Assembly: GCA_028716845.1 (NCBI GenBank)
Contig: JAQUPF010000003.1
Span: forward strand, 124,001-188,000
From: a bacterium
GTDB lineage: Bacteria > Auribacterota > Tritonobacteria > UBA1439
Length of the DNA: 64,000 nucleotides
Reading direction: 5' to 3'
A program made the position numbers and the translations under genes. Below the pieces are notes generated by a model, which saw only the letters and a list, made by a program, of their open reading frames with translations, was not told where the DNA came from and did no database searches. Below, one piece after another: positions 18,406 through 26,324 of the stretch (position 1 is the stretch's first letter; every line of letters begins with the position of its first letter).

Positions 18406-18474
18406 CGCCCCTCTCCGACAACGCACATGAATCGCCATGGGGTTGCCAGGGATTAAGACACCTCAACCGCGCTA

Positions 18475-19929
18475 TCAGCGACGGCCACAGCCGGTCTCCA
18501 TCTTCCGTTCACCATCCTCCGCTGTCCCGTGAGACCCCTTTCTGAGGACTGCGAGATAGAACTTGTACATCATGGAAAGGATCTTTCGGCCACTGTTGAA
18601 ATTCCTCAGGATGTAGCGCGCCACCCTCGGTCGCAGGTGGAAACGGATGTATGCGCGTTTCTGGATCTTCCTGAGCCTGTCATAAGGCACCTCCGAAAGA
18701 TCATTCCTATAGTTTATGAAATCCAACGAGCCGAATGTCTCAATGTCCATTACGCGCATCGAAAGCACGCGTCTGTACAGCTCGGTACCCGGCAGGGGGG
18801 TCAGAATGGCAAAGGAGGCGCCGGTCAGCGGGAGGCTCCTTGCGAAGGAAACCGTGTGCCGTACCTCCGCAGCGGTTTCTCCTGGGAAGCCGAGCATGAA
18901 GAACCCTATCACCTCAATGCCCCCCTTCCGCAGAATGCCAACTTTTTCTCTCACGAGCTCGGGGGTGATTTGTTTTCTGATTTCCTTCAGGATGCGCGGC
19001 GAGCCGGATTCGATGCCGACGTTCACCTGGAAGCATCCGCTCCGCCTCATCAGGCGGACGTATTCCTCGTCGATGGAATCGATCCGAATGCCGTTAGGGG
19101 CGCACCATGTAATATCCACATCCTCGGCGATAATGCGTTCGCATAGTTCCCGCAGAGAACCGGAAGGGTGCGCGCAATTGCTGTCATAGAACTGAATCTC
19201 CCGGACGCCGTATTTCGATGTGAGGAGCCGTATTTCCTCCAGCGCGTTGTCGGCACTCCGGGAGCGTATAGGGCGGCCGTTGATGAGCCCCGCGGCGCAG
19301 AAGGTGCACCTCCCGGGACAACCGCGCGTGAGGACAAGAGGAGCTATCGGATACCTGCGAGAGTAGAAATTGAATGGGGTGCAGGGAAATTTCCTCGGCT
19401 CCATGAGGTCCCAGGCAGGGAAAGGAAGAGAATCCAGATCCATGACCCTTTTCTGTTCATTGACTGTTGTCTCGCCCCCTTTCCTCCAGATGAGACCCGG
19501 TATCTGGTCAAGTTCCCGTTCATCAAGGGGGCCGGAGGACAATCTCGCGGCCAAGTTGACAAGCCCTATCTCGGCCTCCCCGGAAAAGGCGTAGTTGATC
19601 TCCGGGATCACCCGGAATACGCTGTCCGGGTCGGATGAGGGGTGCGGGCCGCCCATGACAATTATCGCCCCGTGATCGATCGCCCGTATTGCCTTGGTGA
19701 TCTCACGCGCCGTTCCGAGCGCGGATGATGCCGACTTGATGCCGTACAGGTCAAAGCGTTCCGATCGAACGAGTTCCATGAGTGCCGGAGGAGCGCACTC
19801 TTTCGGTCTGATGCACAGCCGTACCGTATGCCCCTCCTTCATGAGACAGGCAGCCAGATAGCCGAGGCCCAGATCGGGCACGTACCGCCTGTAGAGTGGA
19901 TGCGATGCGAGCATTAAAAGTATGTGCAT
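18475..19929 (-). CDS. B12-binding-domain radical SAM enzyme
   Basis: 484 aa. The N-terminal cobalamin-type domain includes LGLGYLAACL, IKSASSALGTAREI and the family signature GGPHPSSDPD near residue 93. CxxxCxxC (GCPGRCTFC) is at about 204, then FYDSNCAHPS, VGIESGSPRIL and FFMLGFPGETAAEV of the core. C-terminal RFHLRPRVARYIL is a variant of the FYLRP motif found in its neighbours. ATG 19929 is preferred over the in-frame GTG at 19950. Base composition is lower in GC than the flanks. The promoter is probably at 20016-20044. It may be co-transcribed with the carbamoyltransferase series. Substrate unknown. Confidence 0.88.
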   Translation of the reverse strand: MHILLMLASHPLYRRYVPDLGLGYLAACLMKEGHTVRLCIRPKECAPPALMELVRSERFDLYGIKSASSALGTAREITKAIRAIDHGAIIVMGGPHPSSDPDSVFRVIPEINYAFSGEAEIGLVNLAARLSSGPLDERELDQIPGLIWRKGGETTVNEQKRVMDLDSLPFPAWDLMEPRKFPCTPFNFYSRRYPIAPLVLTRGCPGRCTFCAAGLINGRPIRSRSADNALEEIRLLTSKYGVREIQFYDSNCAHPSGSLRELCERIIAEDVDITWCAPNGIRIDSIDEEYVRLMRRSGCFQVNVGIESGSPRILKEIRKQITPELVREKVGILRKGGIEVIGFFMLGFPGETAAEVRHTVSFARSLPLTGASFAILTPLPGTELYRRVLSMRVMDIETFGSLDFINYRNDLSEVPYDRLRKIQKRAYIRFHLRPRVARYILRNFNSGRKILSMMYKFYLAVLRKGSHGTAEDGERKMETGCGRR

Positions 19930-20015
19930 TGCTGTCTTCAGCCGGATCACGGCCGCAAATGAGCATTGCCCTGCGCGGCGAGATGAAGAATGGCGGAACC
20001 GGGCTGCCGTTAAAC

Positions 20016-20044
20016 AGGATATTCGAAAATCATCCGTATTTCAA
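20016..20044 (-). promoter_or_regulatory. Promoter for the B12-radical SAM gene at 19929
   Basis: TTGAAA (20039-20044), a 17-base spacer and TATCCT (20016-20021) on the minus strand, about 90 bases before the start. The 19930-20126 gap holds no other feature I can name. Confidence 0.5.
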
Positions 20045-20126
20045 CATGCCATATCATGCCCCTCCGGACTTGAGGCGGGATGCCACCACCGGGGGCCCCT
20101 TCGACAGTTGGTGGATGGGGACGACC

Positions 20127-20822
20127 TCACGACAGGACGGCGCGGCCACGGCGGCAGATGAAGACGTTCCCCGGCGTGGCGAGCGGGACCGCGGCGGCCG
20201 AGGCCGAGAAGCCGGTCGAGGCGAGCATCGCCTTCCACTCCTCCCGCCGTCGCGGGTAGAGCCGCATCGGGACCGAGGTGGACTGGGCGCCCGTGAGCCG
20301 GAAGGCCATGTTCGCCGTGAACTCGATGATCTTCGATCTCCAGAAACGGATCCCCTCGCTCGGGTCCACCGTGTTCAGGAGCAGCGTCCCCCCCGGCGCG
20401 AGGGCATCGCGGCACTGCTCGAGGATCGGCCGGTGGCGCGGGTACGGTATGAGGTAGAGGACGCCGATGATGGCGATGGCGTCGAACGGGTCGAGCCGGA
20501 GCGTGGAGAGGTCCCCGGCGGAAAATCGGATGTTGCCGCGCGAGCCGACGGTCCTCGCGGCGATCTCGATCTTCCCGGCGTCCCTGTCGATGCCGACGAC
20601 CTCCCGGCGGGGGCCGGCGAGGGCGAGGAGGTTCGCGAAGACGCCGTGGCCGCAGCCCAGGTCGGCGACCCTGCCCTCGCGCGGCAGGAGCGCCTCGAGC
20701 GCCGGGAAGGGGACCCGCCTCGCCCGCATGGCGACGTGGAAACGGGTGGCGCGGCGCTCGCCGTCGTACAGGCGGAGGACCCGCTCGAGGATGTCATCGC
20801 GCGGGGGGGGGGCGCCGCTCAT
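20127..20822 (-). CDS. Class I SAM-dependent methyltransferase
   Basis: 231 aa. Motif I is VADLGCGHGVFANLLALA, with motif II VVGIDRDAG and motif IV IAIIGVLYLIPYP. Clear paralogue of the methyltransferase at 14992-15690. ATG 20822 is supported by an ATGA overlap with the upstream methyltransferase gene. It is the last gene of a three-gene operon (membrane protein, methyltransferase, methyltransferase). Likely acts on a lipid or sugar. The acceptor cannot be predicted. Confidence 0.83.
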   Translation of the reverse strand: MSGAPPPRDDILERVLRLYDGERRATRFHVAMRARRVPFPALEALLPREGRVADLGCGHGVFANLLALAGPRREVVGIDRDAGKIEIAARTVGSRGNIRFSAGDLSTLRLDPFDAIAIIGVLYLIPYPRHRPILEQCRDALAPGGTLLLNTVDPSEGIRFWRSKIIEFTANMAFRLTGAQSTSVPMRLYPRRREEWKAMLASTGFSASAAAVPLATPGNVFICRRGRAVLS

Positions 20823-21580
20823 GCCCCCTCCACCTTGCGCCCCTGCATCTGGATCCATCCCTCGCCCCGGAGGAGACGGCTGAGGGGCCTCGTGTGATCG
20901 TACTTCTCGATCGCGACCCGCCGCACCTCGCCGAATCCCCGCTCATCGAACCAGCCCCTGACCTCGGATTCCGTGTGCCGGGTCTGGATCGGCACGTACA
21001 GGTAGTCGAGGATGTCCGCGCGGCTGATGGGGGAAATCGGCAGGCGGGAGACGAGCGCCCGTATCCAGCGGAACGGGACCGGGCGGACGAGGAGGCGCGC
21101 GAGGGAGATCGCCCCGCTCAACAGCCCCCCCTTCCCGTAGACGCCGATCGAGAGGAGGCCGCCGGTGCGGAGGCAGCGGGCGAGCTCGCGGAACCCCGCC
21201 CCCGCGGAGGGGGTGTGGTGGAGGACGCCGGAGCAGTGGACGAAATCGAACGCACGGTCGCGGAACGGCAGGGCGAGGACGGATGCCTTCAGGAGGCGCA
21301 CGGCGGCCGCGCCCGCGGTCCGCCGCGAGGCGGCGCGGAGATTGCCGTCGCCGACGTCGATGCCGACGACCATCCCCGCCCCCAGGCGCGCCATGGAGGT
21401 GAGCGCCCTCCCCGATCCGACGCCCGCGTCGAGGCACCGCCTGCCCTCGAACCACCGGTCGCCGGCGGCCACCCGCCGCCCGAACCGCGCGGCGAGCGCC
21501 GCGTACTCGTCGTCCGTGAAGCCGCCGAACAGGTCGGAGTAGAGCTCCCCGGTGCGGGCCTCGACGTCGCCGCGCGTCAT
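20819..21580 (-). CDS. Class I SAM-dependent methyltransferase (UbiE/Methyltransf_11 type)
   Basis: 253 aa. CLDAGVGSGRALTSMARLG is motif I near residue 50, VVGIDVGDGNL motif II, and HCSGVLHHTPSAGAGFREL the post-II/III region typical of methyltransferase type 11. The C-terminal part (ILDYLYVPIQTRHTESEV) is shared with glycan-cluster methyltransferases. It is linked at both ends by ATGA overlaps, so the three-gene operon is translationally coupled. It is not closely related to the adjacent methyltransferase, so this is not a recent tandem duplication. Confidence 0.87.
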   Translation of the reverse strand: MTRGDVEARTGELYSDLFGGFTDDEYAALAARFGRRVAAGDRWFEGRRCLDAGVGSGRALTSMARLGAGMVVGIDVGDGNLRAASRRTAGAAAVRLLKASVLALPFRDRAFDFVHCSGVLHHTPSAGAGFRELARCLRTGGLLSIGVYGKGGLLSGAISLARLLVRPVPFRWIRALVSRLPISPISRADILDYLYVPIQTRHTESEVRGWFDERGFGEVRRVAIEKYDHTRPLSRLLRGEGWIQMQGRKVEGA

Positions 21581-23232
21581 GGCCCGCCGCGGCCGCCACC
21601 GGCCGCCTCCGCAGGGCGCCCGCGGGGCACGAGGACCGCGTGCGGCCTGAACTGGGAGCCCTCGACCGGGACGAAGACGGGGCGCGATGGCGTCAGCAAC
21701 CAGTCCTGGCGGTGGTCCGGGCGGCGGGGGAACGTCAGGCCGCCGTAGTCGAATATCCGCTTCTCCACGTAATGCGCCCGCAGCGCGTCGCGCAACTCCG
21801 GGATGCTGTACATCGCCGTGAAGCCGTTGTCCAGGTCGGCGTCGATGATGATGCGGTCGTAGCGGCGGTTCTCGACGTCCTCGATCATGCGCCGGATGAG
21901 CCTCCCGGTCATCTTGTAGTACCGCTCCGTCCCCTCCGACGTATAGTGGAACCCCTTGCCCGCCATGTGCGCATAGTCGGGATGGTGGGGGACCCAGACC
22001 TCGCCGGGCAGGCCCGACAGGAAGGCGATGAACCCGTTCCCGGCGGCGAGATCCTCCTCCCTCGGCACATGGTCGGCCGGATCGTAGGCGAGCATGAATC
22101 CCTGCGCGAGGAGGCAGGTTGAGAAGAGAAGGGAGCGGAGGGGGCGCGCCCGCCGCTCCGCGTCGAGGACGCCGGCGAGTATGCCGACGATGACGCTGGT
22201 GAATGCGATCGTGGGGTAGAAGCTGTTGTGCCATGAGCGCGATTTCGCGTAGTTGAGACCGTCCATCGCGAGGAAGACGACGAAGAGGAGCACCCAGAGC
22301 GCGGCCGAGGATCCGCCGGCAAGCCGGAGCCGCCCGCGCGCGGCAAGGAACACGACGGCGACGAGGCACACCGGGTAGTAGCGGAAGATGTAGCTCATTC
22401 CCATGTGGATGCCATAGCCCGTCAGGATCGGGTACGTCATCCCCCTGCTGACGTGACCGGTCGTCTGTCCAAAGGCGTAATGCCAGTACCAGCCGCCCGT
22501 GTGCCACTGGAGGAAGAGAATCCCCCCCCCGATGAGGATGCCGGTCAGGCCCGCGAAGGCGACCGCGCGGCGGCGATCCGTCGCCAGGAGGTAGAGGAAC
22601 ACGCAGCCGGCCGCGGCGGCGGCGTGCTGTTTCGTGAAAAAGGAGACGGCGAACAGCATCGCGGGGAGGGCGACGCGTGGCGGCGATGGTGCGCCGCCGC
22701 CGACAAGGGCGCATCCCAGCAGCATGGTGAAGATCCAGAACGAATCTATCCTCGCGAGATCGTACCAGTACCCCACGACGGGGAAGGAGGCGAGGAACAG
22801 CGCAGCCCCGGTCACTCCCGCCGCCGGGCTGCGCGTCGAACGTCGGACCGTCGCGTAGATGCACATCGCCGTGAGGAGGGTCGAGACGAGCGAGAGCGCC
22901 CGCGCCGTACCGATGCCGGGCCCGGCGAAGGGGATGAGGAGCGCCACGAGATATTGATAGAGGGGGTTATAGACGAGCGCCGCCCATCCCGATTCCGGGT
23001 CGACATACAGGGGAAGCCCTTCCCATATTCGCAGGCTGTCGGCGAAGACCGTCCCCTCCATCCATTCGACGTTATAGGGGAAGAAGAGCCGGTTCCCCGC
23101 GACCCGGAGGAACAGGAACGACAGCAGGACGAGAACGACGAGGCATGCGATCCCCGCCATGGAGGCCGCCCGTTGCAGCATGGTGCCGCGTTCGTTCGTG
23201 ACATCCCTCCCGGAAAAGGATTGACGCTCCAT
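21577..23232 (-). CDS. GT-C-like polytopic membrane protein
   Basis: 551 aa. About ten to eleven helices from LVVLVLLSFLFLRVAG to about residue 390, then a soluble C-terminal domain. The first outer loop reads FPYNVEWMEGTVFADSLRIW, an acidic-residue motif also seen in dolichyl-phosphate-mannose-mannosyltransferase-like bacterial proteins. The Tyr-rich loop DGLNYAKSRSWHNSFYP may bind the lipid-sugar. The ATG at 23232 has GGGAG 7 bases upstream, and a strong promoter lies at 23259-23287. First gene of the membrane protein/methyltransferase/methyltransferase operon. Confidence 0.82.
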   Translation of the reverse strand: MERQSFSGRDVTNERGTMLQRAASMAGIACLVVLVLLSFLFLRVAGNRLFFPYNVEWMEGTVFADSLRIWEGLPLYVDPESGWAALVYNPLYQYLVALLIPFAGPGIGTARALSLVSTLLTAMCIYATVRRSTRSPAAGVTGAALFLASFPVVGYWYDLARIDSFWIFTMLLGCALVGGGAPSPPRVALPAMLFAVSFFTKQHAAAAAGCVFLYLLATDRRRAVAFAGLTGILIGGGILFLQWHTGGWYWHYAFGQTTGHVSRGMTYPILTGYGIHMGMSYIFRYYPVCLVAVVFLAARGRLRLAGGSSAALWVLLFVVFLAMDGLNYAKSRSWHNSFYPTIAFTSVIVGILAGVLDAERRARPLRSLLFSTCLLAQGFMLAYDPADHVPREEDLAAGNGFIAFLSGLPGEVWVPHHPDYAHMAGKGFHYTSEGTERYYKMTGRLIRRMIEDVENRRYDRIIIDADLDNGFTAMYSIPELRDALRAHYVEKRIFDYGGLTFPRRPDHRQDWLLTPSRPVFVPVEGSQFRPHAVLVPRGRPAEAAGGGRGGP

Positions 23233-23258
23233 GCGGCGCTCCCGTCGTGGCGCGCCAT

Positions 23259-23287
23259 ATTCTATGGCTCCCGCCCGGCCCTGTCAA
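23259..23287 (-). promoter_or_regulatory. Near-consensus promoter for the 23232 operon
   Basis: TTGACA (23282-23287), 17-base GC-rich spacer, TAGAAT (23259-23264) on the minus strand, ending 27 bases before the ATG. One of the best sigma70-type matches in the window. Confidence 0.72.
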
Positions 23288-23290
23288 CGC

Positions 23291-23331
23291 CACACCCCCT
23301 GGAGTCACACCCCCTGGAGGGGTTTCTCCAG
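23291..23331. repeat. 15-base-period direct repeat plus small hairpin
   Basis: CACACCCCCTGGAG occurs at 23291-23304 and again at 23306-23319. The second copy ends in CTGGAG (23314-23319), which pairs with CTCCAG (23326-23331) across a 6-base loop. It lies between the divergent promoter/operon at 23.2 kb and the deacetylase gene. Role unknown. Confidence 0.6.
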
Positions 23332-23443
23332 TTGTTAGAATACCGGCTTAAATCCGTTGCTATGCATTTCCGGGGAATGACCTCCTCCCCCGGCGGACAC
23401 TTTGCAATCGACCGCGGCGGAGGCTTCTGCTATTATATCCCGG

Positions 23444-24298
23444 ATGAAGCGGCTCATCATCAACGCGGACGATTTCGGCCTGACGGGGAGCGTCAATCAG
23501 GGTGTCCGCAGGGGGTTCCTCGAGGGGGTTCTCACGAGCGCGACGATCGTGGTGAACGGCGCCGCCTATGAGAAGGCTGTCGCCATCGCCGCGGAGAATC
23601 CCGGTCTCGGCGTCGGTGTGCATCTCAACATCCTGCGCGGCAGGCCGGTCCTCCCCCCCGGGCGGATCCCCTCTCTCGTGGGCCCCGACGGCCTCTTCCT
23701 CAGGAGTACGGCGGCGCTACTCCTCCGCTTCCTCACGCGCCGCATCGACCCCCGCGAGGTGGCCGAGGAGTTCAGCGCCCAGATCGGCAGGGCGCTCGCC
23801 GACGGCGTGCCGGTCACGCATCTCGACGGCGAGAAGCACCTCCACATGGTCTTCATGGGTCCGGCGGTCGAGGCGGCGCGGCGGCACGGGATACGCGGGA
23901 TGCGCGTCAGCGGGGAGCGTCCGGGGCTGCCGCGGTGGGGATTGCTGAACCGGCGCCTCTACGCGTCGCTCGCGCTGGGGGCCGGCACTCGGCGGGCACG
24001 GCGGCAGCTCGACGCGGAGGGCATCCGACACCCCGACCGCTTCTTCGGCATCCAGTACAGCGGCGAGATGCTCCCGGACTGCCTCGCGCGCATCATCGAC
24101 GCCCTCCCTGAGGGGACGAGCGAGATCATGACGCATCCGGGACGGCTGCGATGCGAGCTCGATGCGCTCGGCGCCGAGTTCGGCAGGTATGATCTCAGCA
24201 GCCGCTGCGCGGACGAGCTCGACACCCTCATCTCCCCGCTGGTGAAGAACGCCATCGGCCGGAATGGCATACGTCTGATCAGTTACCGTGAGGTCTGA
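23444..24298 (+). CDS. ChbG/HpnK (YdjC-like) carbohydrate deacetylase
   Basis: 284 aa. KRLIINADDFGLTGSVN at the N-terminus carries the metal-binding Asp pair. GVGVHLNILRGRPV and THLDGEKHLHMV supply the conserved His residues, and EIMTHPGR the C-terminal catalytic region. YdjC-family members deacetylate N-acetylated oligosaccharides (ChbG) or act in hopanoid side-chain synthesis (HpnK). ATG 23444 is preferred because the motif begins there. TATTAT lies only 8 bases upstream, so a short or leaderless transcript is possible. It could deacetylate GlcNAc on a lipid-linked or hopanoid intermediate (inference). Confidence 0.9.
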   Translation: MKRLIINADDFGLTGSVNQGVRRGFLEGVLTSATIVVNGAAYEKAVAIAAENPGLGVGVHLNILRGRPVLPPGRIPSLVGPDGLFLRSTAALLLRFLTRRIDPREVAEEFSAQIGRALADGVPVTHLDGEKHLHMVFMGPAVEAARRHGIRGMRVSGERPGLPRWGLLNRRLYASLALGAGTRRARRQLDAEGIRHPDRFFGIQYSGEMLPDCLARIIDALPEGTSEIMTHPGRLRCELDALGAEFGRYDLSSRCADELDTLISPLVKNAIGRNGIRLISYREV

Positions 24299-24334
24299 TC
24301 GTCGTCGGGCATCGCGGGGCCACATCCATTCCGT

Positions 24335-24363
24335 GTCCGCCCCCGCCCGGCGGGGATGCGGAC
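24335..24363. terminator. Possible bidirectional terminator hairpin
   Basis: GTCCGC-CCCCG, 5-base loop, CGGGG-(AT)-GCGGAC forms an 11-bp stem with a 2-base bulge. It sits exactly in the 80-base gap between the converging deacetylase (+) and GT39 (-) genes. There is no clear T-tract, so its termination strength is uncertain. Confidence 0.5.
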
Positions 24364-24378
24364 CGGGAGCGGGCGCCC

Positions 24379-26097
24379 TCAGAACGAGTAGATGAAGATC
24401 GAGTACCCCACGTTCCCGACCGGCTCGTGGCGGTCGAACCACGCGTATTTCCCGGGGTCCAGATCCCACACCCCGGATCGGGCCGTCGCGCTGACCGCGA
24501 CGATTGACCCGGCGGGAAGCCCCTCCGGCCCGCCGGCCAGCGCCAGCCGCTCCCGGAGCGGCTCGTGATTGATGCCGTAATACTCCAGGCAGCCGCGGAG
24601 GCCGAGATAGTCGATGAGGACCGTCTCGATTCCGTGCGCGTCCATGTACCGCTTCAGCCCCTTGAGATCCTGCCCCCAGTCGAGGTTCGAGTCGACGAGG
24701 CACCTGTAGCCGTTTTCCGCCCCCCCCGCTGCCTCGTTGAAATAGGCGAGGTAGTGCGGCCAAATCGCGAGGCTCCCCCAGAGGTACCACAGCGAGGCGA
24801 GCGTGATGCCGGAGCGGAGGAGCAGGCTGCCCGCGGGCCGCCCGAGCCGGATCGCGGCGAGCCCGCCGATATAGGCGTGCAGCAGCGGGTACACGAGGAG
24901 GATGTGGCGCACGCCGATGTTCTGGCTGCTCCAGAACGAAGCAAGGAAGGTCATCCCGACCGGGACGAGCAGCAGGAGATCGCCGATTTCCTCCCCCCTT
25001 CTCAAACGCCTCGACAGGCCCATCCTCGCCGAGAGGAGGAGGAGGATCGGGATCGGGGTCTTCAGGAGGAAGGCAGCCGGGTAGTAGTACCACCACCCCC
25101 GCGCGGACACCCTCCCCAGGAGGAACGCCGGATGGCCTGACCCCGCGTGCCGGGTGAGGTTCCAGAGCCCCCTGAGGTAGGCCGTGAGGGGGAGCCACCC
25201 CTCGCGGAACGTCCCCATCGATCGGCGGGCCGCGTCCGGAAAGTACCACGCACCGCCGGCCTCAGAGACGAACGGGTCTATCTTCCGCACGTCCGAGAGG
25301 CTGCCGGCGTCGAAGCCGTACCCGGCCCACACCACCGCGAAGCCGATCAGAAAGACCGCGCATAGTTTCAACATCGGGACCGCGATGCCCGCCCCCCCCC
25401 CGCGGCGCAATCGGACCGCGAGCAGGATCACGAAGGAGGGGGCGAGGAGCAGGGCCGAATACTTGCCGAGCTGGGCGAGGCCGAACGCGACGCCCGCGAA
25501 CGCGACGTTCCGCGGCCGCATGTCCAGCAGGAACTCGTGGAACGCGCACAGGGCGAGGACCATGAAGAACGCCGCGCAGACGTCGAGCACCGCGTACCTC
25601 GACAGCCCGAGCACGGTGGGGCTGAAAGAGTACAGGAAGAGCGCGAAGAGGCCCGCGTCGGTCCCGTGCAGGCGCCGCGCGAGATGGAAGACGAGGAGGC
25701 CGAGCATCACGGAGAAGAACACGGTGACGAGGCGGCACCGGTGGACGATCTCCTCCGAGCGCTCCATGTTGAGCGAGAAGAGGAAGCGGTCGCCGAAATC
25801 CCAAACGCCCGTCCCCAGCCAGTCGTCGTCGTCCGGCGGGTAGTTGAGCCCCTCCATGAAGAGAACCGGGAGGGCGTTGCACAGGTAGCCGAGGGGGGGG
25901 TGGTGCTCTCCCATGTAGAAGGCGCGGTGCGCCTCCCTCCCGAAGGAGAGGAAGGTGACGCCGCCGGCGATGTAGTTCGGCTCGTCCACGACGGCCGATT
26001 CCGTCAGCAGGCTGGTCACGCACTGGAGGGCGATCGCCGCGAGGAGCACGACGGCGAGGATGGCATGTCGCGGTGCAACACTGTTCCCGCTTTGCAT
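24379..26097 (-). CDS. GT39/ArnT-like phospholipid-dependent membrane glycosyltransferase
   Basis: 572 aa. The first helix (ILAVVLLAAIALQCV) is followed by ESAVVDEPNYIAGG, the classical acidic loop of PMT/ArnT-like GT-C enzymes, and by MGEHHPPLGYLCNALP. About eleven helices reach residue 460. The soluble tail has DSNLDWGQDLKGLKRYM, a signature I recognise from bacterial phospholipid-carrier-dependent glycosyltransferases. ATG 26097 is chosen. The longer reading from 26325 is low-complexity and overlaps the divergent gene. Predicted to use polyprenyl-phosphate sugar at the outer membrane face. Monocistronic. Confidence 0.88.
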   Translation of the reverse strand: MQSGNSVAPRHAILAVVLLAAIALQCVTSLLTESAVVDEPNYIAGGVTFLSFGREAHRAFYMGEHHPPLGYLCNALPVLFMEGLNYPPDDDDWLGTGVWDFGDRFLFSLNMERSEEIVHRCRLVTVFFSVMLGLLVFHLARRLHGTDAGLFALFLYSFSPTVLGLSRYAVLDVCAAFFMVLALCAFHEFLLDMRPRNVAFAGVAFGLAQLGKYSALLLAPSFVILLAVRLRRGGGAGIAVPMLKLCAVFLIGFAVVWAGYGFDAGSLSDVRKIDPFVSEAGGAWYFPDAARRSMGTFREGWLPLTAYLRGLWNLTRHAGSGHPAFLLGRVSARGWWYYYPAAFLLKTPIPILLLLSARMGLSRRLRRGEEIGDLLLLVPVGMTFLASFWSSQNIGVRHILLVYPLLHAYIGGLAAIRLGRPAGSLLLRSGITLASLWYLWGSLAIWPHYLAYFNEAAGGAENGYRCLVDSNLDWGQDLKGLKRYMDAHGIETVLIDYLGLRGCLEYYGINHEPLRERLALAGGPEGLPAGSIVAVSATARSGVWDLDPGKYAWFDRHEPVGNVGYSIFIYSF

Positions 26098-26324
26098 GAG
26101 GGACGGCTTCCGTGACGATCCCCGCCGGCCGGCAGGCGCGCCCGCCTCATCTCCGTTGTCGTGGGGCGGCGCGGACGCCCGCCTTTTCAAGACATCCCGG
26201 CCATGATAGTATGTCATCTCGTCATGCGCAATGCCCCGATCAGGGAACGGTGCATCCCCTGCGGCGCGCCCGCCGGCCGCCCTCAAGCCGGGCCCCGGCG
26301 GCGCGCGGGCGAACGGATTCGTCA
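26098..26324. other. Divergent intergenic region, no clear element
   Basis: The gap between the GT39 (-) and B12-radical SAM (+) genes is GC-rich. It has one AT-richer patch (CATGATAGTATG, about 26201-26212) that could hold a weak -10. I see no convincing -35, repeat or RNA structure. Confidence 0.4.

Noticed and set aside
16704-18545. 613-codon plus-strand frame opposite the carbamoyltransferase
   Set aside because: Acidic/Arg-rich antisense shadow. The minus strand has intact NodU/TobZ motifs.
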